From assembly GCA_937968025.1 (NCBI GenBank), contig CALBSL010000019.1, positions 1-8,051 of the forward strand: DNA of 8,051 nt, written 5' to 3'. The DNA comes from an uncultured bacterium (GTDB taxonomy: Bacteria; Patescibacteriota; Patescibacteriia; 2-12-FULL-60-25). Position 1 is the stretch's first letter. The number at the start of each line of letters is the position of its first letter. Made by a program: the position numbers and the translations under genes. Under the pieces are notes generated by a model, which saw nothing but the letters and a program-made list of their open reading frames with translations, was not told the origin of the DNA and did no database searches. This document shows, piece by piece, positions 1-6,460 of this stretch.

Positions 1-1261
1 AGGCCTGTTTGATCTGTTCCCATTCGCGAACAAACGAATGATAGTTGCAAGAGACGTAGACGACTCGCTCTGGACCATATTTGATAAGTGCCTCAAGGGC
101 TTTTGGATGAAGCCCGGCGCGAGGTGGATCAATAATGCCGGCATCGGCTTTCCAGGTTTCAGGGGGGAGTTGTTCAACTGGACCGCTGGCGAATGTGCAA
201 TGTGCAGAGACGTTGTTGAATTCAGCGTTTTTCTTCGCTTCGGCGACAGCGAAGGCGTCGAGCTCCTGTCCAACGACGCTCGCTCCTTGTTTTGCGAGGG
301 CGACGCCGAAGAAGCCAATGCCGCCATATAAGTCGAGGACGTGCTTGCCTTCAACAGGACCAAGAGCAGCGATCGTTCGTGATTGGAGCTCGGCTGCCAT
401 CAACGTGTTCGTTTGGAAGAAGGCGTTCGGATGAATGCGGTACTGCACGTCGTTCACTGATTCTTCGAGAAAGTCGTTGCCGATGAGAGCCTCGATCCGT
501 TCCGCGTAGGAGACGTCCGTGGTCTTCGTGTTTTCTCCGAGGATGAGGGATGTACACCAAGGCGCAAAGATTTCGCGTAAGCGCGCTTTTTGCGCTTCAC
601 TGACGGTAGCAAGGTCTTTCACGAGGAGATGAATCAATCGTTGCTTCGTATTGCGTCCCAGGCGAATCACGACATAGCGGAATTGTCCGGTGTGCTTGCG
701 CGCATCCCACGGCTCCCAGCCGAGTTCCTGAGCCGCTGACCGAGCGAGTTCAAGAATCGTTGGCGTGGCCTCATCAAGCAAGAGGCAGGTGGTGAGATCG
801 ATGTAACGGTTCCAGCTGCCATACTCCTTTAATCCGAGTTCTCCTTTCCAGCCGACCGCGTAGTCCATACGGTTGCGGTATCCGAGCTGTGCCGGTGACG
901 GGACGATGGGTTCGAGGGGGAGCGTGATCCCGCCGGCTTGATATGCGGTCTCAAGCCCTCGTTTCTTGAGCGCGAGCTGTGCTTCATAGGCCAGGTGCTG
1001 CCATAGGCATCCGCCGCAGCTACCGGCATGCGGACAGGTGGTTGGGGTTCGATCAGGACTTGGAGTGTGGATACGTTCAAGGCGGCCGATCCAGAGCCCG
1101 GCATCACGCTTTACAAACGTCGCATCCACCACGTCACCTGGCGACGTAAACGGAATCGCAACGCGCCGAACATCGCCTGACGCAAGCGTGGTTTCAAAGA
1201 TCCCTCGTCCTTTTTGATCAACGGCGGTGATGGTGCCGTGCAAATGGTCCCCGTATTTCAT
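1..1261 (-). CDS. rlmD: TrmA/RlmD-family 23S rRNA (uracil-C5)-methyltransferase, C-terminus cut by window edge
   Basis: This enzyme transfers a methyl group from SAM to C5 of a uridine in RNA, most likely 23S rRNA (U1939 in E. coli numbering). Translating the minus strand from the ATG at 1261-1259 gives 420 uninterrupted codons running off the left edge. An N-terminal TRAM domain (about residues 1-62) carries the IPFTSPGDVV core. The iron-sulfur ligands are C76, C82 and C85 in a CX5CGGC motif, with C159 as the likely fourth. Later come HPNAFFQTN (278-286), the SAM loop LDLYGGIGFFG (309-319), DPPRAGL (378-384) and VSCN (403-406) with catalytic C405. The expected general-base glutamate near the C-terminus lies outside the window, so about 20-40 residues are missing. 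The Fe-S cluster and TRAM domain fit RlmD better than TrmA, but the exact target (U1939, U747 or tRNA U54) cannot be settled by motif alone. No SD precedes the start. The gene is divergent from the SpoU methyltransferase. Confidence 0.93.
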   Translation of the reverse strand, partial: MKYGDHLHGTITAVDQKGRGIFETTLASGDVRRVAIPFTSPGDVVDATFVKRDAGLWIGRLERIHTPSPDRTPTTCPHAGSCGGCLWQHLAYEAQLALKKRGLETAYQAGGITLPLEPIVPSPAQLGYRNRMDYAVGWKGELGLKEYGSWNRYIDLTTCLLLDEATPTILELARSAAQELGWEPWDARKHTGQFRYVVIRLGRNTKQRLIHLLVKDLATVSEAQKARLREIFAPWCTSLILGENTKTTDVSYAERIEALIGNDFLEESVNDVQYRIHPNAFFQTNTLMAAELQSRTIAALGPVEGKHVLDLYGGIGFFGVALAKQGASVVGQELDAFAVAEAKKNAEFNNVSAHCTFASGPVEQLPPETWKADAGIIDPPRAGLHPKALEALIKYGPERVVYVSCNYHSFVREWEQIKQA

Positions 1262-1267
1262 GGGCGG

Positions 1268-1296
1268 AGTGTAGACGAAACGGCTATTTTTGGCTA
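1268..1296 (-). promoter_or_regulatory. Putative sigma70-type promoter for the rlmD-like gene, leaderless geometry
   Basis: On the minus strand a TAGCCA box (1296-1291, 4 of 6 matches to TTGACA) lies 17 bp from a TACACT box (1273-1268, TAnnnT pattern). Only 6 nt (CCGCCC) then separate the -10 box from the ATG at 1261. A transcript from this promoter would start at or within a base of the start codon. The -35 box overlaps the -10 box of the divergent promoter at 1295-1296. The call rests on motif and spacing only. Confidence 0.45.
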
Positions 1297-1300
1297 GGAT
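1272..1300 (+). promoter_or_regulatory. Putative sigma70-type promoter for the SpoU methyltransferase gene, leaderless geometry
   Basis: A TAGACG box (1272-1277, 4 of 6 matches to TTGACA) lies 17 bp before a TAGGAT box (1295-1300). Six nt (CTGCCC) separate that box from the ATG at 1307, so the predicted mRNA starts at or next to the start codon. The AGGAT within the -10 box could be mistaken for a weak SD, but if transcription starts here it would not be in the mRNA. It shares bases with the opposing promoter at both ends. Confidence 0.45.
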
Positions 1301-1306
1301 CTGCCC

Positions 1307-1780
1307 ATGAACACCGAGCTTCATCTTATCGCTCACGATATTCGCTCCCGGGAAAACGTGGGGGCGTTGTTTCGTATGGCGGATGCGCTCGGGGTGGCGC
1401 GGCTCTGGTTGACGGGCTACACGCCCGTTCCACCCGATGAAAAGATCCACAAAACCGCACTGGGTGCCGAAACGTGGGTTCCATTTACGCACGAACTGGC
1501 GATTGACCGGGTGTTTGAGATGTTGGCCGCGCAGCATGTCCCGATCTACGCGCTAGAAAAGCTCGCGGGCGCCGTGAGCATCCAGTCCTTCGTCCCTCCT
1601 GCGCGCATGGCATTGCTGCTCGGCACCGAAACAACCGGCGTACCCGCCAGTCTGCTTGAGCGTTGTGCGGGGATCTTACAGATTCCACAGGTGGGAAAGA
1701 AAGAGTCGTTGAATGTGTCGATGGCGGCAGCGATTGCAAGTTGGGAGCTCCTTCGACCCCGTGATACGCGGGGGATGTAG
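1307..1780 (+). CDS. SpoU/TrmH-family (SPOUT fold) RNA 2'-O-ribose methyltransferase
   Basis: A SAM-dependent RNA ribose 2'-O-methyltransferase of the knotted SPOUT fold. All three SpoU motifs are present in its 157 residues. Motif 1 is IRSRENVGALFRMADALGV (12-30) with R13, N17 and R23. Motif 2 is LLLGTETTGVP (103-113). Motif 3 is IPQVGKKESLNVSMAAA (126-142), with Q128 where many family members have Met. An HKTALGAE segment (48-55) is typical of TrmH-like proteins. The protein is only the catalytic domain: it lacks the N-terminal substrate-binding domain of RlmB and the extensions of TrmH. Its length equals that of TrmL, but its N-terminus does not resemble TrmL. The RNA target (tRNA or rRNA) therefore cannot be named. 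The start is set by the conserved motif 1 only 11 residues in and by the -10-like box 6 nt upstream. Confidence 0.9.
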   Translation: MNTELHLIAHDIRSRENVGALFRMADALGVARLWLTGYTPVPPDEKIHKTALGAETWVPFTHELAIDRVFEMLAAQHVPIYALEKLAGAVSIQSFVPPARMALLLGTETTGVPASLLERCAGILQIPQVGKKESLNVSMAAAIASWELLRPRDTRGM

Positions 1781-1798
1781 CACGTCTTTCGTCTTTAT
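1757..1798 (+). terminator. Possible weak terminator: GC-rich hairpin at the 3' end of the SpoU gene
   Basis: CCCCGT (1757-1762) can pair with GCGGGG (1768-1773) around a 5-nt loop, five GC pairs plus one G-U. The hairpin lies inside the last codons of the gene. A pyrimidine-rich, T-rich stretch follows at 1785-1798, but a 12-nt gap separates it from the stem, so it is not a canonical intrinsic terminator. Confidence 0.22.
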
Positions 1799-1815
1799 CC
1801 GGCTTCAGGTATTCT
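1787..1815 (+). promoter_or_regulatory. Putative promoter of the glycosyltransferase-Rieske-murJ unit, leaderless geometry
   Basis: A good -10-like box, TATTCT (1810-1815), ends exactly 6 nt before the ATG at 1822, the same spacing seen at the two preceding starts. The -35 region 17 bp upstream (TTTCGT, 1787-1792) is poor. The 6-nt spacer is CCTCCT, the sense of the 16S 3' end rather than its complement, so it cannot act as a ribosome binding site. Confidence 0.4.
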
Positions 1816-1821
1816 CCTCCT

Positions 1822-2538
1822 ATGCAGCTCTCGATTGTTATTCCCGCAAAAAATGAAGCGCAGACGCTCCCACGTCTGTTGGAGGCGATTCGTGCGCAGC
1901 AGGGAGTTGAGCTCGAGGTTATCGTGGCGGATGCGGGATCAACCGACGAGACACGCTTGATTGCTCAGCGATTTGGCGCTCGCGTAGTTGATGGTGGGCT
2001 TCCTGGGCCTGGTCGTAATGCTGGCGCACGTGTCGCACGGGGGGAGTGGATCTGTTTTCATGATGCGGACGTCGTACCGTTGTCGACAACCTACTATCAA
2101 GAAGCGTTACTAAGCTTTCGCCGTCGCCAAGCCGTTGTCGGGACGACCCAGTTCATTCCCGAGAAACGAGGGTTCAAAAACGTCGTCTATCATTGGCTGT
2201 ACCATGTTTACGCCAAATGGAGTTCGCCACTGATTCCGCATGCCGCCGGAAGCGGGATTTTTGTTCAGCGTGAGTGGCATGAGCGGGTGCAAGGGTTTGA
2301 TGAAACGGTGGTGTTTGCAGAAGATATGGAATATGTTCAGCGCATCGTTCAGTCTGGCGGACGATTTTGCTATCTTTCTCAGCCAGAACTACAGGTTTCC
2401 GTGCGTCGTCTTGAGCGTGATGGGTACCTCATGATCGCTTGGCGATACATTCGTGCCGAGTGGTACATGCGTTGGCATGGGCCCATCCGCAAAGAACTGT
2501 TCCCCTACGAATTCACATATCCAGCGTCGCACACGTAA
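1822..2538 (+). CDS. Family 2 (GT-A fold) glycosyltransferase
   Basis: A GT2 glycosyltransferase that moves a sugar from a nucleotide-sugar donor to an unidentified acceptor, probably at the cytoplasmic face of the membrane. The 238 residues carry the family hallmarks in order: SIVIPAKNEA (4-13), VADAGSTDET (35-44), a PGPGRNAGA segment (61-69), the metal-binding DAD in FHDADVVP (79-86; D81, D83), an AAGSGIFV acceptor-side loop (141-148) and FAEDMEYVQRI (165-175) with the likely catalytic-base region E167-D168. There is no clear transmembrane anchor; the aromatic C-terminal stretch WRYIRAEWYMRWHG (207-220) could associate with the membrane. It is the first gene of a compact unit: the Rieske gene starts 1 nt after its stop, and a MurJ-family flippase follows. 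That context suggests building a lipid-linked or surface glycan, but this is inference. Donor and product cannot be told from sequence. Confidence 0.88.
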   Translation: MQLSIVIPAKNEAQTLPRLLEAIRAQQGVELEVIVADAGSTDETRLIAQRFGARVVDGGLPGPGRNAGARVARGEWICFHDADVVPLSTTYYQEALLSFRRRQAVVGTTQFIPEKRGFKNVVYHWLYHVYAKWSSPLIPHAAGSGIFVQREWHERVQGFDETVVFAEDMEYVQRIVQSGGRFCYLSQPELQVSVRRLERDGYLMIAWRYIRAEWYMRWHGPIRKELFPYEFTYPASHT

Positions 2539-2539
2539 T

Positions 2540-2863
2540 ATGCGGACGATCTCCTTAGGACGGGCCGACGCCTGGCGAGAAGGGGAGGGGCGAACGGTCC
2601 CTCTCATGCCCGGCATCAGTGCCTATGTGTTTCGATACAAAGGGCAGATGCGTGCGTTTCTGAATCGCTGCACGCATATGGGTGGGCCGATCGAGCTTGT
2701 TGATGGGAAGTGTGTGTGTCGATGGCATGACGCGGAGTTTGATGTGAACACGGGTGAGCGGCTGGATGGAGGGAGCGCTCCCTTGGAGTCGATCGTCATC
2801 AAGCAGGCGGGTGAAGAGCTGGCGCTCGAGTGGAGTATTCCCAAAGATCCTTTTTCCGTATGA
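2540..2863 (+). CDS. Small Rieske-type [2Fe-2S] ferredoxin-like protein
   Basis: A 107-residue protein that is essentially a single Rieske domain and should bind one [2Fe-2S] cluster through two Cys and two His. The ligand motifs are C44-T-H46 in NRCTHMGGP and C60-R-W-H63 in CVCRWHDAEFD, 13 residues apart from H46 to C60. The second motif has Arg and Asp where many Rieske ferredoxins have Pro and Gly (CPxHG), so redox tuning may differ. No signal peptide or membrane anchor is visible, unlike cytochrome bc1 Rieske proteins. It looks like a soluble ferredoxin of the NirD/dioxygenase-ferredoxin type. The ATG at 2540 is preferred over one at 2453 because it lies 1 nt after the glycosyltransferase stop and the upstream extension has no domain character. 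No oxygenase or reductase partner is encoded nearby, so its electron partner is unknown. Confidence 0.87.
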   Translation: MRTISLGRADAWREGEGRTVPLMPGISAYVFRYKGQMRAFLNRCTHMGGPIELVDGKCVCRWHDAEFDVNTGERLDGGSAPLESIVIKQAGEELALEWSIPKDPFSV

Positions 2864-4461
2864 GTCGACTACGTACATTTTTGCAACGATTAGAACAAAA
2901 GGACGGAGGCAGTATCGGGCAGGCGGCTCTGCTTCTTGCCGTCGCTTCCGTGGCTTCGAGAATTCTCGGGGTTCTTCGTGATCGGTTGCTCGCCACAACC
3001 TTTGGTGCGGGGTTAGAGCTCGACGCCTATTACGCCGCGTTTCGACTGCCGGATACGCTCTATAACCTCGTCATTATCGGGGCGCTGAGCGCCGGATTTT
3101 TGCCATTGCTCGCCGAGCTTAAAGCGAAAAAAGGCACGGAGTCTTCCATGCGCTTTGCGTCACTGGTGTTAGGGTGGTTTGCAGTGGCGTTGATGGGATT
3201 GGCGGTGATTGGGAGCCTTTTCGCGCCGCAGATTGTACCGCTCATGGTCACGGGTTTTGATGGGGAACGGTTAGCCCTCACCGTGCGTTTGACGCGTTGG
3301 TTGTTCCTCTCGCCATTTTTGCTTGGCGTTTCGGCTATTTTTGGAGGAGTTTTGCAATCCGCTCGAAAAACCTTGGCCTTTGCGTTTGCGCCGGTCATCT
3401 ATAACGCGGGAATCCTGTTCGGTATTGTGGCACTCGTGCCTTGGTTTGGGGTCTTGGGAGTCGTTATTGGGGTGCTCATTGGAGCGGCACTACATGCGGC
3501 GCTGCAATTTCGCGGAGCATTCCGGCTGGGATTGCGCTGGCCAGAGCGTCTCGAATGGACGCAGGATCTTCGTCGACTGCTTGTCTTGACGGCGCCACGT
3601 CTCGCTTCTCTTGGAGCGGCGCAGATCAGTTTGGTGCTTCTACTTGGGTTTGCGTCGGTGTTACCCGAGGGGTCGGTAGCCGTATTTCAGCTGGGCAATA
3701 ATTTGCAGAGCTTTCCTTTGGGCGTGATTGGTATTTCGTTTGCTCTCGCCGCATTTCCATTGTTATCGGATGCAGCCGGGAATGGCGATTGGCAAGCGTA
3801 TCACGATGTCCTTGGTGAAACGGGGCGACGCATCGTCTATTTTTTGCTGCCCGTATCACTCCTCTTCGTGTTGTTGCGCGCGCAGTTGGTGCGCTTGATT
3901 TTGGGAGATGGCGCCTTTGGCTGGGGCGCAACGATCGCTACGGCGCAGGTGGTTGGCTGGATGTCCATTTCGCTTGTGTTTCAGGCGTTGGCTCCATTGC
4001 TTGCTCGGGCGTTTTACGCGCTTCAATCGACCTGGACGCCGTTTATCGTGACGGGGATCACGGAAGCGCTCATGATTCTGGCAGCGCTCTTCCTCCGTTC
4101 GAGCTTTGGTATCGCTGGGTTGGCGATGGCCTTTTCCGGAGCGGCGATGCTCCAAGTGGTGTTGCTGTGGCTTGCGCTTCGGCGGCGGGCGGGGGCGGCG
4201 TCAGAGCGATCGTTTCTGCGCCTGGCGGTCAGCTCACTTGTGGCATCGGTTCCGGCGTTGGGTGCCGCGGCCGGTCTTCGTCAGATCGTGGGAACGGTGT
4301 TTCCATTGCATACCGTGTGGCAAGTAGCGCTGCAGTTCGGCGTTAGCGTCGTTGGAGCTGGGGTGGTCTATCTGGGGGTGACCTACGTGATGCGCCTCGC
4401 CGAGGCAGAGGCGCTCTGGCGACGAGTGAGGGGGCTGCTGTGGAGACGGGTCTCAGCGTAG
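2860..4461 (+). CDS. murJ: MurJ/MviN-family lipid-linked precursor flippase (MOP superfamily)
   Basis: A polytopic inner-membrane protein of 533 residues, the usual size for MurJ, which flips lipid II to the periplasmic face for peptidoglycan synthesis. The N-terminal signature is clear: SRILGVLRD (33-41), TTFGAGLELDAYYAAFRLPD (46-65) and GALSAGFLPLLAE (74-86), followed by many hydrophobic segments consistent with about 14 helices. R34, R40 and D55 match E. coli R18, R24 and D39. By motif alignment, however, E. coli R52 corresponds to Y68 and R270 (in ADRLMEFP) to N281 (in GNNLQSFP). Both arginines line the substrate cavity in E. coli. The chosen ATG at 2860 overlaps the Rieske stop as ATGA and suggests translational coupling; an in-frame ATG at 2830 would overlap the Rieske gene by 34 nt. 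It could be the cell's only MurJ or a paralogue handling another polyprenyl-linked glycan made with the upstream glycosyltransferase. Confidence 0.88.
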   Translation: MSRLRTFLQRLEQKDGGSIGQAALLLAVASVASRILGVLRDRLLATTFGAGLELDAYYAAFRLPDTLYNLVIIGALSAGFLPLLAELKAKKGTESSMRFASLVLGWFAVALMGLAVIGSLFAPQIVPLMVTGFDGERLALTVRLTRWLFLSPFLLGVSAIFGGVLQSARKTLAFAFAPVIYNAGILFGIVALVPWFGVLGVVIGVLIGAALHAALQFRGAFRLGLRWPERLEWTQDLRRLLVLTAPRLASLGAAQISLVLLLGFASVLPEGSVAVFQLGNNLQSFPLGVIGISFALAAFPLLSDAAGNGDWQAYHDVLGETGRRIVYFLLPVSLLFVLLRAQLVRLILGDGAFGWGATIATAQVVGWMSISLVFQALAPLLARAFYALQSTWTPFIVTGITEALMILAALFLRSSFGIAGLAMAFSGAAMLQVVLLWLALRRRAGAASERSFLRLAVSSLVASVPALGAAAGLRQIVGTVFPLHTVWQVALQFGVSVVGAGVVYLGVTYVMRLAEAEALWRRVRGLLWRRVSA

Positions 4462-4469
4462 GAGCTGAG
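4452..4469 (+). terminator. Hairpin enclosing the murJ stop codon, possible weak terminator
   Basis: CTCAGC (4452-4457) and GCTGAG (4464-4469) form a perfect 6-bp inverted repeat with a 6-nt loop that contains the TAG stop (4459-4461). A T6 run occurs at 4484-4489, but 14 nt separate it from the stem, which is not the adjacency of a standard intrinsic terminator. Confidence 0.25.
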
Positions 4470-4479
4470 TTTGGGTCAC

Positions 4480-4508
4480 TTGCTTTTTTGGCTTGATTCA
4501 GGCACGAT
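4480..4508 (+). promoter_or_regulatory. Putative promoter for lepA
   Basis: A TTGCTT box (4480-4485) lies 17 bp before a CACGAT box (4503-4508). The -10-like box ends 9 nt before the lepA ATG, so any 5' leader would be only a few nt long and no SD is present. The -10 match is weak. A promoter in this 56-bp gap is plausible, but read-through from murJ cannot be excluded. Confidence 0.28.
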
Positions 4509-4517
4509 TGCGCCCAT

Positions 4518-6323
4518 ATGGACCAACGCCGAATCCGAAATTTTTGTATCATCGCCCACATCGATCACGGAAAGTCGACCTTATCGGATCGGCTGCTTGA
4601 GGCGACGGCAACGGTCGAAAAGCGCAAAATGAAGGATCAGCTCCTGGATACCATGGAGCTCGAACGTGAGCGCGGCATCACGATTAAGCTTCAGCCGGCG
4701 CGGATGTCCTATACCGCCAAAGACGGTGAAGTCTACGAGCTGAATTTGATCGATACACCCGGCCACGTAGATTTTACGTATGAAGTGTCTCGGTCTCTCG
4801 CTTCCGTGGAGGGGGCGGTCTTGTTGGTGGATGCAACGCAAGGGGTTCAGGCGCAGACGATCGCGAACCTCTATTTAGCGGTTGAACAAAACCTCACCAT
4901 CATTCCTATTCTCAACAAAATCGACTTGCCGAATGCCGATGTCGAGCGTCGTGCCGCGGAAATTATGCAGCTCATCGGGTGCGCGCGCGAAGAAATTGGT
5001 ACCGCGTCTGGAAAAACAGGTGAGGGAATTCCGGAGATTCTCGAACGCATCGTTCGCGATGTTCCGCCGCCATCGGGCGACGCAAACGCTCCACTGCGCG
5101 CCGTTATTTTTGATTCAAAGTACGATGATTATCAGGGGGTGGTCGCTTATGTACGTTGTGTGGACGGCCGACTGCCAAAAAATGCCGCGATTCGCTTCCT
5201 CGCCACGAAGGCCGATGGGCAAGCGCTCGATGTGGGTGCGTTAAAGCCGGATTACGTGTCGCATCCAACGCTCGAAACGGGAGAAATCGGATATGTCGTC
5301 ACGGGTCTCAAAGAGATTAGTTCGGTGCGAGTGGGTGACACCATTACGCTCAAAGAAGTCACATCTCAAGTGCAGCCGTTGCCAGGGTATAAAGAGGTTC
5401 GACCAATGGTGTACGCGGGGATTTTTCCATCAGAAGGCAACGAATACGAGCGATTGCGCGATGCGATCTTGAAGTTGAAGCTCAGCGATTCGGCACTCGC
5501 CTTTGAACCAGAGCATTCCGCGGCGCTTGGCTTTGGATTCCGCTGTGGCTTGCTTGGGATGCTCCACTTGGAAATCGTGCAAGAACGATTGGCGCGCGAA
5601 TTTAACATGGATGTCGTCGTGACCACGCCATCGGTGGGGTATGAAGTCGACTACACGAACGGTCAATCAAAGCTCATTAAGTCGCCGGGTGAATTCCCCG
5701 ACGCGTCTGTCATCAAAGAAACCCGAGAGCCTTGGGTGAAGGTTGATATTGTGTCTCCAAAAGACTATCTCGGAAACGTGATGCAGTTGGTTCAGGATCG
5801 TCGAGGATCGTATGTCACGACCGAATATCTCGATGAACAGCGAGCGATTCTCCATTACGAAATGCCACTTGCCTCAGTGATCGTGGATTTTTACGATAAG
5901 TTGAAAGGGGTCACGGCGGGATATGCGTCGCTGAACTATGAGTTTTTTGGCTACCGCCCATCGGACATTGTGCGCCTCTCCATCTTGGTGGCGGAAGAGC
6001 CGGTTGAAGCGCTCGCCACACTCCTGCACGAGTCTGAAGCGTATCGCCGTGGGAAAGAAATTGTTGAAACGCTCAAAGAGGAGCTTCCTCGGCAGCAGTT
6101 CGTGGTAAAATTGCAGGCGTCGGTTGGGGCTAAGGTCATCGCCGCCGATCGCTTGTCCGCCTTCAGAAAAGATGTGTTAGCAAAAATGTCGGGCGGTGAC
6201 TACTCTCGAAAATCAAAATTGTTGCAGAAGCAGAAAAAAGGGAAAGCGCGCATGTTGGAGCACGGGAAGGGTGGGGTCGAAATTCCGCCGGATACCTTTA
6301 TCAAAGTCTTGCGTCGAGCATAA
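4518..6323 (+). CDS. lepA: Elongation factor 4 (LepA), ribosome-associated translational GTPase
   Basis: EF4 is a GTPase that binds the ribosome and affects stalled or mistranslocated complexes and ribosome assembly. The 601 residues equal the normal LepA length. The GTPase motifs are complete: G1 AHIDHGKST (13-21), G2 ERGITIK (51-57), G3 DTPGH (79-83) with H83, and G4 NKID (133-136), followed by an ASGKTGEGI-type G5 region. EF-G-like domains follow, with GFGFRCGLLGMLHLEI as the domain III hallmark. The LepA-specific C-terminal domain, with GGDYSRKSKLLQKQKKGKARM near the end, separates it from EF-G and TypA. Between that RM and the VEIP motif it has seven residues where E. coli has five, a small lengthening. 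The start is fixed by the RRIRNFCIIAHIDHGKS alignment. It is flanked by a 56-bp gap upstream and a small ORF downstream, and is not visibly in an operon with gatC. Confidence 0.97.
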   Translation: MDQRRIRNFCIIAHIDHGKSTLSDRLLEATATVEKRKMKDQLLDTMELERERGITIKLQPARMSYTAKDGEVYELNLIDTPGHVDFTYEVSRSLASVEGAVLLVDATQGVQAQTIANLYLAVEQNLTIIPILNKIDLPNADVERRAAEIMQLIGCAREEIGTASGKTGEGIPEILERIVRDVPPPSGDANAPLRAVIFDSKYDDYQGVVAYVRCVDGRLPKNAAIRFLATKADGQALDVGALKPDYVSHPTLETGEIGYVVTGLKEISSVRVGDTITLKEVTSQVQPLPGYKEVRPMVYAGIFPSEGNEYERLRDAILKLKLSDSALAFEPEHSAALGFGFRCGLLGMLHLEIVQERLAREFNMDVVVTTPSVGYEVDYTNGQSKLIKSPGEFPDASVIKETREPWVKVDIVSPKDYLGNVMQLVQDRRGSYVTTEYLDEQRAILHYEMPLASVIVDFYDKLKGVTAGYASLNYEFFGYRPSDIVRLSILVAEEPVEALATLLHESEAYRRGKEIVETLKEELPRQQFVVKLQASVGAKVIAADRLSAFRKDVLAKMSGGDYSRKSKLLQKQKKGKARMLEHGKGGVEIPPDTFIKVLRRA

Positions 6324-6326
6324 TTC
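6298..6326 (+). promoter_or_regulatory. Possible promoter for the small membrane ORF
   Basis: TTATCA (6298-6303, 4 of 6 matches to TTGACA) inside the end of lepA lies 17 bp before TAATTC (6321-6326), which includes the lepA stop codon. Transcription would begin around 6333, about 10 nt before the ATG at 6344. Chance occurrence is quite possible. Confidence 0.2.
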
Positions 6327-6343
6327 GTTGTCCTCTTCTTCGT

Positions 6344-6451
6344 ATGGAACATCTCTCACCTCGTCGTCGTTGGTTTTTGAAGGGCTTGGCGGTGTTGATG
6401 ATTATTTCTACCATCCTACTCCTTATTGCACCGTTTGCGACGAGCTTCTAA
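6344..6451 (+). CDS. Hypothetical 35-aa single-pass membrane protein
   Basis: I do not recognise this ORF. It starts with ATG 20 nt after the lepA stop, ends with TAA at 6449-6451, and fills most of the 174-bp gap before gatC. The predicted product has a short basic N-terminus (RRR at residues 7-9, K13), then a hydrophobic run of about 19 residues (11-29, rich in L, I, V, M), then P30 and a short polar tail. This layout is that of a small single-span membrane protein with its N-terminus in the cytoplasm. A basic-hydrophobic order in a random 35-codon ORF is uncommon but not decisive. No SD is visible, but no gene in this window has one. The alternative is that this is an untranslated spacer. 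Conservation of the reading frame in relatives would decide. Confidence 0.45.
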   Translation: MEHLSPRRRWFLKGLAVLMIISTILLLIAPFATSF

Positions 6452-6460
6452 ACGAGCGAG

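Noticed and set aside
351..1107. Minus-strand ORFs at 351-560 and 829-1107 and plus-strand ORFs at 38-486.
   Set aside because: All are out of frame with a continuous 420-codon RlmD-type frame that carries every family motif from 1261 to the left edge, so they are shadows.
2453..2539. N-terminal extension of the Rieske protein from an ATG at 2453.
   Set aside because: It would overlap the glycosyltransferase by 86 nt and adds a Cys-containing stretch with no domain character. The ATG at 2540 sits 1 nt after the previous stop and gives a normal Rieske domain.
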